NCBI GenBank assembly: GCA_028023455.1 | Contig: JAQFVV010012395.1 | Coordinates: 1,614,001-1,678,000, forward strand | Length of the DNA: 64,000 bases | Direction of reading: 5' to 3' | From: Epiperipatus broadwayi | Lineage: Eukaryota > Onychophora > Udeonychophora > Euonychophora > Peripatidae | In this document: piece after piece, positions 34,430 through 44,319 of the stretch | Layout of the letters: each line of letters begins with the position of its first letter | Numbering within the stretch: the stretch's first letter is position 1 | Notes under the pieces: model-generated | Databases searched by the model: none | Told to the model about the DNA's origin: nothing | Seen by the model: only the letters and a program-made list of their open reading frames with translations | Program-made: the position numbers and the translations under genes

Positions 34430-37400
34430 ATTCATGATATTTTATAACTATCATTTATCTAAGGAAATTGTGACTTCTAATAGTTTTCTCAATAAATTAA
34501 AGAATTGAATGGCTTTATTGCTCAAAAGTTCATAAGCAATTTGAGTACCAGAAATGCCAGAAGTAGAATTGATCTGACAACTTTATACCATGACTCTCTT
34601 CCTCAGATAAATGTAATAGAAATATCAAATTGTATAATTTTTTTTCATGGATTAAGTACAATGAAAATACAGATCTTAGTTTTTGGTGTTTATGATAATA
34701 AAGTGCATGATTTTTTTTAATTTTCAACTCTTTTGTCACATAATTTACAGAATGATGATTTGGATTATAATTTCTGAATGACAACTTGGATTATGATTTG
34801 TAATCATAAACCACTTTCTATTCATTATATTTATAAAGTAATCAATAGTAATAATTGATTAAAATTCTGATTATTTTTAGCATAGCTTATGTTTTTATAA
34901 TGCATTTCACTTTGTATCTTTTAAAATGAAGTGTGAGGTCTATATTTTGAAACCCTAAAATGTAGCTTAACTAATAGCTATGTACTATAATCATAAGATG
35001 CCATTAAGCATGATATATTTTATATGTATGGCTAGAGTTTATTATATATTGGGTGTCTATATTTTATATTTGATAAAAGGGATATTAATTATAACTATAA
35101 AAATGAAACATTATACTTTCTACTCAAATTTTTTTTTGATCTAATGTTCTCATCTCATTGATTCAAATTTATTTAACATTTTCAACTACAAAAATAAAAA
35201 TAAATTATGATCTTTACAATATCTCATTTTTATTGAAATGCAAGCATTTTACTAGAAAGTTGATTTTCTTAAAGAAATAGCAATTTGATTATTTTATCAT
35301 AAGAATTTAAAAAGTGTACCAAATATTGTTTATTAAAATTGATATGCAAATATCTGGCTTAATACATATGAAATCCAAACGAAATAAAGCAACTATGCCT
35401 TAGGTTAATATATAATGTCCATTCTTAAATTTTTAACAGTCAGGAAAAGAAAGATTATAAAATCAAAAATTGAAAAGATAGATGAATTCCCTTTATTTCT
35501 TATTGTCTACTAATATTGATTACTGTGAGTTGGTTTACTTCTATTTGGACCTTCATAAACATTAAGCTATGCATATTTGATATTTTTATTTTACAAACTG
35601 ATATTTGATTACTGTTAGAGAAGTTATTAAGAATGAGATTCCATCTTTATTCTCTATTTGCACAGTTACAATTTCAAAATAAATAATACAATATTTAAAT
35701 TGAGCTAAATTTATAGTTTTCATTCTTAATTTTTTTAATCTCAGTCAACAGCTTATAAAGTCTGAAAGGATAAGTTATCTATTCTTTATCATTTGTTAAT
35801 GTATGAATGTTATTTATCTATAACTTATGGGGGAGTCAGTTTTCTTCTGTTTGGATTTTATAAAATTGAGATATACTAAAATATCTATTTAAAAAGTCTC
35901 ATCTCTCCAAAAATTTCCAGCATTAATATACATTCTTAATCTATCAGATGAAATTATAATTAGTATAAAATGAAAAATTAAGTGTGGTATTCCATAAAAA
36001 TAAAAAGAATTCTATGCTTTTTAATGATAGAGCTCTTTAAAGTTTATGATGTAGCTATAAAATTAATAAACAGCAGCAAATTATTGTTAATGAATCTCTT
36101 GATCTAGTATTTTATATAGTTATTCAACTTGAGTTCAATAGAGAACTTGCCATATGGATATACTGAAATGCATAAAAATAAATTTTACCTGTATTTTAAA
36201 CTTTATTAATATTTACTTATTCAAATGTAAAACAAAATGTAGACATTTAGAACAATAAAATGAATACGACAAAATAAATTCTACCTATATAAAACATGAT
36301 TAGAAAAAAACTGAAAAGCAACATATGCCCCCCAAAAGTGACCAATTCATAATTTTGCTTTATTAAAATGACTAAAAGGATTAAAATAGGAATGAAAGCC
36401 AAAGATGGAAATGAGATATTTGACACTTTCTTATTGTTAAAGAATTTAATTGCATTGAGTCTTTTTATTCTGCCTTTAAATATTAGATCTAGACTGTTTC
36501 AAAAAAGTATTTTCATATTTCCATAATTATGAAATTTTTTAAAAAATATGTTTATTTGCTTGATTAGAGCATAAAGCCATTCGATTATTTATTTATTTAG
36601 TATTTTTATTAAATTGATTGTCAATAATATTTGCTAAATTGTATTCAATATATGAAATTCAACAGGTAAATTTCAAATTTTAATTTTAAAACAGTAAATT
36701 TTATTAGGTAGCCCTGGGGTTTAAGTTTTTCCAGTGTTATGTGTTAATCATATTTTGATTTTATTTATAAATATTATTTAAGTTTTTTAAACATATATTT
36801 CTTTATTGATTTTAAAGTCATGTAAATATGATTGTTGTCTCATGTGAAATAGAAAATTAATTGATAAGTTCCTTAAACATAACTTGATATTTTAAATAGC
36901 AGAATAGAGACTGTCTTTTCTCCCTTGTCAATGTGTACATATTATATCATAATCTTTGCTTTATAGAACTCATTAAAGTTTATATTGTAAAATAAGATTT
37001 TAATTCTGCTAGCTTTTTTATATTATCTTATGGTCTAAATTTACTTTTGATCCTAACAAGGTCACACATATATATGTACCTATACATGTAATGCTTTATA
37101 ACTCTATTGTACATCGATTTAACAATTTGTTTTTGTACTTGTTTAATAATAAGTATTTGACTAACTTTCTAAGTACCTATTGGTGTTAATTTTGAAATTG
37201 TTTTAATTAAAAATAAATTACCTTCAAAGTTTATGACAATTTCATTTAATTTAGTAGAATGAATAATTAAGGCAAAATAAGAAGGTATGTGATCTTGTAT
37301 GTATGTATCTACATACAGACATATTGTTTTAGCTTCAGGTGAAAAGTGTTTCTGATTGTTATCTAAGGAAATGTATCCAACAAGTGTCTCCTTGTTCATA

Positions 37401-37735
37401 GTTTTTTTTTATTAATTGGAGGATTAGCCTTAGGCTCTTAAGAATTGTTCTCTGTATAACTTTGACAATTCTCAGACTTCCCTTGTTGGTCAACCTAGAC
37501 TATTTCCCTTTTTTTTTAAAAAAAAGTTTTATCTCATTGTTGAATTTAATATAAAAAACTAGATAAAATATTTTAAGTAAACAAAAAATTGTAAAGCCTT
37601 TTGGAACAAATTATTTTTGCTATGGGACTGGGGACCGTTTCAAAATAATAAGAAATATTTGTAATGTTTTTTCTTTACTACTTCATCTGATTTTTTTGCT
37701 ATTAGTAATATCATGCATCAGGAATAAAATAAGTA
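34430..37735. other. A/T-rich spacer with a diverged local duplication
   Basis: Blocks near 35418-35570 (CATTCTTAAATTTTTAACAG, GAGTTGGTTTACTTCTATTT) recur in order near 35724-35880 (CATTCTTAATTTTTTTAATC, GTCAGTTTTCTTCTGTTT), a duplication of about 300 bp period. A dispersed-repeat match to 15.7 kb lies at 35620-35700. Nothing else was recognised. Frames of 70-85 codons at 34505-34784 and 37169-37399 lack motifs. Confidence 0.45.
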
Positions 37736-37739
37736 AAAA

Positions 37740-38170
37740 AATCATATATCATTACCATTTCTCAAATTTAATCCAGATTTTCCAATTCTTAGTTTCTATT
37801 TTAACATTATTCCACAAATTGATTTTTACAATCTTTTGAAATCCAGTTTATTTTTAACTGTCTTTATCATCTTCTCTTCTAACATGTTCAGTCAAACCCC
37901 ATTTCAGTGTCTATTCTTTCAATGGTATCACTGATATAATATTTGTTATTTCTGTCATTTATTTTATTCTAATTCCCCATTGCTGCAATCAACATACAGT
38001 ACTTTATACTTGACTGTGTGATCCAAAATATCTGTATTGTTTTTCTTTGAAATATTCCACTTTTCAAACACATTATTCTATTTGCTTTTACTATTAAATT
38101 ATTTCTATCAAAACGTTTTGTCCAAATTTAATTTTATCATTAAAAATAAAACCTAGATATAATAAAATAT
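37740..38170 (-). pseudogene. Probable RTE-like LINE C-terminal fragment
   Basis: The minus strand reads NDRNNKYYISDTIERIDTEM, with a GL-EHVRREDDKDS piece in another frame, and ends near WNNVKIETKNW. The order fits the C-terminal region of RTE-like LINEs (DR..N..ISD.IERI..LKW...GHV.R.DD), as in the copy at 60.7-60.9 kb. Divergence is high, so this is only probable. Confidence 0.45.
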
Positions 38171-38838
38171 AGGTTATTTTTGTAATTAAAATTTGCCGAA
38201 AAGAGCTTTTATATGTTATTTTTATGTGTTATGATTATATGACTATATTACAGATATTGTCATATATCATTTTGTTGTTAGATAAAAATATTTTATTATA
38301 TCTAGGATTTATTTTTAATTTGCAAAAGCAACATAAAGGATTTATTCCTTGTATTTTAGAATTTTATCATTATATTAGCTTTGATATATATATATATTAA
38401 TCTTTATTTTCTTGTTTTTTTCCCCCTTCTTTTTTTGTGTGAAAAGTCACTGAATGTTTCTCTCATCTTTTTTAGCATTTATCACTAGTTTTATGCTTTT
38501 ATTTTCACTGATTTGTGAAAATAATTGACATTGCAAAATTTAGATGATTTAAATAAACTTTTTTTTTTTTTTTATCTTTTCCATTCTAATCCACAATATA
38601 TTTCCTGTAAAATCAGGGTGTCCATACATTCTGGTTTTAGGTATCCCAATATATTTTTTCAGTACCCTTAATTGTTCTGGTTTTTTTAACCACTCATTTT
38701 TACTTCACTTTTAACTTTATATTTAATTTTTATTTTTTATAAATTAATATTTATCCATTTAATATTTTATAAAATAATTTTTTGATTGGTTAATCAGTAA
38801 TTTTCTGCAAAGTGAAATGGCCCCTCTGTTAGTAATAC
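38171..38838. other. A/T-rich spacer, nothing recognised
   Basis: Homopolymer-rich stretch before the fold-back element. No motif-bearing frame was seen. Confidence 0.55.
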
Positions 38839-39221
38839 ATAATTTCAATTTCACATGATCACCATCTCTATACTAGCACATAATTGTTGTAAACAAAGGC
38901 AAAACTCTCCATACAGTAGTGCCACCCTGTGCCAAACAGAGTAATCAATGGATGCCAGAAGGTTTATGCATAAAATCCCTATCTAGTGCTTACTCATCCA
39001 ATATCCCAGACTAGTTTTTGGCTTGTGGCCATCATCAGCGCTCTCAGATCAAAGGCTCCTCACTGATGATGGCCACAAGCCAGAAACTAGTCTGGGGATA
39101 TTGGATGAGTAGGCGCTAGATAGGGATTTTATGCACAAGCCTTCTGGCATCCATTGATTACTCTGTTTGGCACAGGGTGGCACTACTGTATGGAGAGTTT
39201 TGCCTTTGATAATTTCAATTT
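38839..39221. mobile_element. Fold-back insertion built from a ribozyme-bearing (Penelope-like) terminal sequence
   Basis: Arms at 38894-39038 and 39063-39208 (145 and 146 bp) are near-perfect inverted copies around a 24-nt spacer. ATAATTTCAATTT occurs at 38839-38851 and 39209-39221, a likely 13-bp target duplication, which sets the insertion at 38852-39208. Each arm carries CTGATGATGGCCACAAGCCA, a hammerhead core. The right copy is complete. Hammerhead motifs of this compact form are known from the terminal repeats of Penelope-like elements, so this looks like an inverted duplication of such a terminus. A plus frame (39167-39394) and a minus frame (39049-39276) overlapping it are chance. Confidence 0.8.
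39057..39098 (+). ncRNA. Hammerhead ribozyme, compact type I
   Basis: All core parts are present in order. Stem I 5' is TCCTCA (39057-39062), followed by CTGATGA (39063-39069). Stem II TGGC/GCCA (39070-39073 and 39079-39082) closes a CACAA loop. Then come GAAA (39083-39086), a minimal stem III C-TA-G (39087-39090), and the cleavage triplet GTC ending at 39092. Stem I 3' is TGGGGA (39093-39098). Stem I pairs over all 6 positions, with one G-U. Self-cleavage would be 3' of C39092. Activity is inferred from the fold. The very short stem III matches the compact form described in Penelope-like elements. Confidence 0.8.
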
Positions 39222-39239
39222 GTGATATTGTTTTAATAA

Positions 39240-39365
39240 AAAGGCTTATGAGTTTATTGCTTGGGAATAGGTTCAAGTGCCAGATCTACAAGAGTCAGCA
39301 TTTGATCCTGGGACCTCATGAACCCAAGTTGGACATTCTACCAACTATGGCAAACAGAACAGGGT
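39240..39365 (-). mobile_element. tRNA-Lys-like SINE head
   Basis: On the minus strand, TGCCATAGTTGGTAGAATG (about 39331-39349) fits a tRNA A box. About 25 nt on, AGGATCAAATGC (about 39296-39307) fits a worn B box, and CATGAGGTCCC lies just before it as in the variable region of tRNA-Lys. The spacing between boxes is tRNA-like. The anticodon arm is degraded. No target duplication was found, and the 3' body towards 39240 is unassigned. Confidence 0.55.
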
Positions 39366-39920
39366 TTGTTTTAACAGATAAAATATGTATATAAACAATT
39401 CTCTTTTGTTTATATTACAAAATAAGTATATTATTAGTAACGTAAATGTGATTATATATTTTGTGATTTTATTTTATTTTATACTGAAATAATTTTCCAG
39501 TAATCTGCAAAAGTAACTTTTTTTTTAGTCATGTATTCTGGGTTTGAGCCCTGTGGAAATATGGAGACCCTATGTAAAGTGAATATTTTTATCTAAGCTA
39601 ATCTGCTTAATGTTGCAATGTAATATAGTTGCTGCTAGTATATTTTGATATTCGTTGGAACTTCTTAATTTTTTGAGTTTATATCTTGATGTTCCAGCTT
39701 GTTTTTTTTGTTGTTGTTGTTGTTAATAATTTAAATATATAATTCTCTGTAGAAATAGTAAAAAACTGATAGCTCTCTAATGTCCAATATCTTGTTTCAT
39801 ATTTTTTAAATATCAATACTACTACTGTATCTTTCTAATCATCTGTATATTTTTACTATTCAGATATTTAATATATATATATTTTGCTGTTTTCTATTTT
39901 TTCATCTGCTTCTTAAGATA

Positions 39921-40100
39921 TCATGGTAATCTGGACCAACTGATGATTGCTGGTTTAGCATGAAATACGTATATTGGTGATTATTTATCTTTTTGACATA
40001 TGTGTGTTCAGGTGTATCAGTGTTATGAGATAGTGTGGAGAGTGGTGGGTCATGTGAAAGTCTGTGCTCGTACCCTGTCTATTACATATATAGACACAGG
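39921..40100 (+). mobile_element. Family X repeat, copy F (3' half)
   Basis: GGTAATCTGGACCAACTGAT, GCTGGTTTAGCATG, TTGGTGATTATTTATCTTTT and GAGATAGTGTGGAGAG appear in family order. The B-box-like string is worn to GTGCTCGTACCCTG (40064-40077). Only the last 180 bp of the family unit are present. Confidence 0.7.
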
Positions 40101-41600
40101 TATATATAAGCCTGTGTATTTCATCTATTACATTATTTCTTGAAGTTTTTTTTTGTTTTTTTATAGATTAAATTGTATGTCTCATTTATTCATTTAAAAA
40201 TATTTGGCATTTTAAAAAATGTAGCAATTGTAGAAGCTATTTCATTTTTTTATATCTTTTGTTATTATATAATTTTTATAGTACTCTTTTACACACTTCA
40301 TAATTTTATCCTTCTTTTTAGTAATAGTAGTCACTTTCTCTCTCTGTCTCTCTCTTTTTTCTGAAACAACTTTTCTTCTAATATTATACTTTGAGATTTT
40401 TGTTTTCTTTCATAGCTTTCCTTACTAGTTTAGAATTATATTTTCTTTTACACACCATTTTACAAAATTCAACACATTGGATTCTTATAAATGTATATAT
40501 TCTTGAATATTTTTATAGTCCTTTTTTTAAAATATACCTTAAATTTATCTCAACTGAAAATTTATTGATGAACTGCTGTTTTTGGTTTTTTTTTAACTGG
40601 CTATGTGTGGATTTAACCTCTAATAATATTTTAACACAATTTGGAAATTCTAACTTAAATTTATTGGGGTATTTTTGAAAGTTAGATATTTTAATTATTA
40701 ATATTGACATTCTTAATAGCTTTCTCTCCAACTTTATATTAAGATATACCTTAAATCTTATTAATTGGTGGTCACTTCCTATGTTGAATTTTTTAACTAT
40801 GGTCTTGAAAGACGTATTTTGTATTAATCAAAATATAACTAAATTCTACTGTACTTTATTTTGAATCCTTTTATATCCATTTGCACTTTGGATTTTTCTC
40901 AATAATAATAATATACAAATTCTCTTTTTTCTCCAATTTCCCAACTCTATTCTGTCATTTCTGTTTCCATATCTAATTTTCACATTGTAATTTCATTTTT
41001 CATTAATTTTTATTTCTAATAATAAAATTTCTCATGGCAAACCAGGCGGCCAGTGTTATTTTTTAGAAAAATTTACCCTAACTCTAATAACTTAGATATT
41101 TTGTGTTTGAATGTAATAAATATAAAAAAAACATGCTGTAAAAGTAAGGTCATATATGAAAGAATGTAATGAATCTGTTAAAATAATCATTTCATAAAAA
41201 AAAAGTTAAAAAAATATATATTTGTAATAGTTTTAAGAATGTTTATTTTTACACTGAGTCACAAATCCTAAATTTTGAAATTCAAATGATAAAATGACAA
41301 TTTCATAAACAGCTTCATCACATCCATCACAAAATTTCAAAAAAAGAGATGTATTGGAAGTCTTACCTGAGGTAATTTTTCACTGAGAAAATTACTAAAA
41401 CAGCGGCCTTGCTGTGGTCCATTTTTCTTCTAGAGCCAGATGTGTCCATTTGTTCAAAAGTATCTATAACAATATGAATGGTTTTTAGTGGAGAAAAAAG
41501 TAACAACATTGTATTCAAAAATAAATAAATAAACTCATAAAAAATAAAATGAATAAAAATAAATCAATAAAGATAATTTTTTATTATTATTAACAATGAT
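40101..41600. other. A/T-rich spacer with CT microsatellite
   Basis: A CT-rich run lies at 40337-40360. The Phe/Leu-rich plus frames at 40173-40364 and 40391-40678 follow T-rich composition and show no signature of a real membrane protein. A GC-richer patch at 41400-41460 was not identified. Confidence 0.5.
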
Positions 41601-41609
41601 TACATGTGT

Positions 41610-41697
41610 GGAAGAAAGGCTGAGTTCAAATACATGGCACTATAACACAGTGCGGATGGATTGATGAAGCCAGAAAGTGTGTATAAAATATCCTATA
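41610..41697 (+). repeat. Family Y repeat, copy 1
   Basis: GGCTGAGTTCAAATACATGG, then ATGGATTGATGAAGCCAGAAA, then AATATCCTATATTA matches copy 2 at 43770-43858 at roughly 80 percent by eye. The GAGTTCAAAT string resembles a B box. It directly borders the left end of the element that follows. Confidence 0.6.
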
Positions 41698-42064
41698 TTA
41701 TATTATAACGATCCAAACGAAGTGGGAGATCCCATCGCACCGCACCGCACTACCAAAGGGCGCCATCTAGGCATTTAAGCCTAGAAAAATTTATAGAGTA
41801 GGCAGATACGCGCTGTTAGGATTCCACTTTATTTACATATTTAGATCGTTAGCCCATTGTCACTAGCTCAGCGGAGACGCCGAGATAAAAATCTATAAAT
41901 TTTATATCTTAAATATAAAGAATAAAATAATAAAGCCACTGCCAGAAATTAACACAGAAAAATATTTATTTATGCACATATAAAATAATATTTAAATCCG
42001 AGGAATAGTTTAACATTTAGATTTTTATCTTAATTGTTAATTTTACATTTAAATACTTGCTATA

Positions 42065-42900
42065 ATGTTTAATATTTTATTTAGAGGGTCGAGTATGAAT
42101 GGACTACATAGGTCTGCATTTGAAAGGAAAATATTCTTCCCTGATCTAACCTTACAACAAATTTCGCAATCAATCGCCAATCCATCTGATACATTCATGT
42201 ATTCAATTCATGATACGACAACACAAAATACTATATTATCAGAATGTACATCTGAACAATAAGTAGAATAGAGAAGAGATTGATTCTCCACCAACAGGAA
42301 TGTGACATCTGTTCAGTAGATCAATAAACAAAAACTCCATAGAATGACTCTCTTCTGCTGACTTACAAACCCATCCATACAAACAGAGGGGGTGGATATC
42401 TATAATCCTGCCCGTAGCGGATCTCATACTACATTTACTAATTACACAAATATATCCAATCCATTGAACCAATTCAACTACGAAATGAATAACCTAAGAT
42501 TACCCTCCCTTAATACAACTTTACAAACTATATACCATTCGCCCCGACTTAATTTTAACATTTATATACGTTCGCACAGATTTATTTAAAAATGTTGGGT
42601 ATAGATCGATTACACAGATTCCACGGCAAAAACATTTCAAAATAAACATAAACGATCAAAATACAAAATTATTGATACCGACAATCCAGAAAACTTATAA
42701 GACCCAATAGTATTCACCATAGAACTTCGTTGCACCAATAACTTAAAAGACATCCGAATAAATACATTTTAGATACTCCCGAAGGATCATTATTTACAAT
42801 GTCTATATATTTTGATCAAATATGAAACCAAAATATAATAACCGCAAACGAATCCATCAAGCGTCTATAACAACTTAAATTTCATACATTTAAAATTTAA
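42065..42900 (+). pseudogene. Unidentified broken coding-like region
   Basis: Plus frames of about 65 codons (42065-42262 and 42392-42589) and a later piece reading DPIVFTIELRCTNNLKDIR near 42695-42755 have balanced residue composition, unlike the poly-Phe/Ile/Lys frames elsewhere. Stops and frameshifts break continuity. I recognise no domain. It may be the worn protein of the surrounding element. Confidence 0.3.
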
Positions 42901-43211
42901 CAATAAATAATTTATACAATTAAAATAAATGGAAATGATTTTTTTATCAATAACAACATATAAAATATCACATTATCAATTTAGTGACACATAAGTCAGA
43001 GAAAAGTTCCTTTTTATAAAATTTAAATTTACTTAGCAATCTTTAAAGTTCTTAATTAGTTATGATTTTTCAATTGTTCAGTTCTATTCACGGTAGAGAG
43101 TCCCTGTTCCCGTCATTCCCACGCAGACTTTCCTGAAGACCGTCTGATGTTTTGAGGGAGTTGCTGGTTCTGTCCTGGTATCACAGTCTTTGCATTTTTA
43201 AATAAGGAGGA

Positions 43212-43232
43212 GGCGACAAGCGTCTTGTCGCC
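43212..43232. repeat. Perfect 9-bp GC-rich hairpin
   Basis: GGCGACAAG, loop CGT, CTTGTCGCC. It is strikingly GC-rich for this window and sits directly before a pyrimidine tract. It could act as a structured RNA end or be an element terminus. Confidence 0.85.
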
Positions 43233-43236
43233 AGAC

Positions 43237-43528
43237 CCACCACCTCCCCCCCCTTTTTTTTTTTTTTATTTCATCCCCACACCCCACAAACCCACCCTCC
43301 ATTTTTTTTTTTTCCCCCAGCTTCCTCCTTTTCCCACAAAACCCCCTTCTCTTTTCTTACCTTCCCTCCAACTTTTATTTTAACACTTTTAATAATTAAA
43401 AAACAACCCATTCCCTTTTTTAAATTAAAAAATTAATAAAAACCCCCTTTTATTTTAACTTACATTATTTTTTTTTAAAATCTTTTTTATTTCATTTTTT
43501 TTTTTTTTTTTAAAAAAAATACTAAAAA

Positions 43529-43559
<31 letters not shown>

Positions 43560-43660
43560 AAATTATTATTTTAAACTTACCTTCGGAGAAACCAATTAAA
43601 CAAAATTTTATTTTTTATTTTTTATTTTTTTTTTTTTTTTTTTGAAACTTTTAAATTTTT
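43237..43660. repeat. Pyrimidine-rich low-complexity tract
   Basis: About 420 bp of C/T runs grade into T runs and A/T homopolymers. The strand asymmetry is strong, and the opposite strand is a long polypurine tract. No coding content. Confidence 0.8.
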
Positions 43661-43769
43661 ATTTTAAATTAATGTAACGACATATTTATATATCGTTACA
43701 ATATGAAATTCCAGTTGTGTAGCATGAACTTGTATATAAATATATTTATTATTTTGCATAAAAAATATG

Positions 43770-43858
43770 AAGAACGGTCGAGTTCAAATATATGGCACTG
43801 TAACAATAAGTGGATGGATTGAGGAAGCCAGAAAATCTATACAATATCCTATATTACT
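43770..43858 (+). repeat. Family Y repeat, copy 2
   Basis: GGTCGAGTTCAAATATATGG, then GTGGATGGATTGAGGAAGCC, then AATATCCTATATTA. Same orientation as copy 1, about 2.15 kb downstream, so the pair brackets the unidentified element. Confidence 0.6.
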
Positions 43859-44029
43859 TGCCTAAAATTGACACAAATCAATTGCAGGTCATAACTTTAG
43901 CACTGATGCAATAATTCGTCCATAAATTCAAACTTGGTCACGCGTGATACACTATTCATATTTATAATCATGACAAAAAATGCATCAGCTCACGGGGTGA
44001 CAGATTACCCCAATCCCGAACTATTTTCC

Positions 44030-44310
44030 ATTCTACAGCATATTTATTTGAAAATATTATAATTTATTATTCTATAGCATATTTATTTGTTTCAGTAAAT
44101 AGAAAATATTATAATTTATAAAAATATATATAAAAGTAATTACATACTCTTCAATGTTATCAAAAAATGTTTATTTGCTTCAGTACATCGAAAATATTAT
44201 AATTTATTATTCTATAGCATATTTATTTGTTTCAATAAATAGAAAATATTATAATTTATAAAAAATATATATATAAAAAAAAGTCATTACATACCCTTGA
44301 ATGTTATCCA
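44030..44310. repeat. 140-bp tandem repeat, two units
   Basis: TCTATAGCATATTTATTTGT starts at 44071 and again at 44211. Each is followed by AAATAGAAAATATTATAATT and then a TTACATAC-CTT-AATGTTATC block. Partial unit starts precede each. The repeats differ at few positions. Confidence 0.8.
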
Positions 44311-44319
44311 AAAACGTAA

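Larger units (their letters stand above)
41704..43700. mobile_element. Unidentified 2-kb element, TATAACGAT...ATCGTTACA ends
   Basis: The left end TATAACGATCC and right end ATATCGTTACA are inverted over about 9 bases and flanked on both sides by ATAT, a possible 4-bp target duplication. Composition changes sharply: CpG-containing sequence at 41710-41900, a coding-like C/A-rich stretch at 42060-42900, and a pyrimidine-rich tract at 43237-43660. TG...CA-like ends and a short duplication could fit an LTR element, but I find no second LTR copy, PBS or RT motif. Confidence 0.35.

Noticed and set aside
39010-39045. Second hammerhead on the minus strand
   Set aside because: The core GAAA is AAAA and stem I does not pair, so it is reported only as a dead arm of the fold-back.
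39049-39394. Overlapping 75-codon frames on both strands
   Set aside because: They are produced by the fold-back arms and the SINE head. The two strands mirror each other.
43143-43160. Another hammerhead core start (CTGATG) near 43.14 kb
   Set aside because: The seventh base and the downstream GAAA with stem II are absent.
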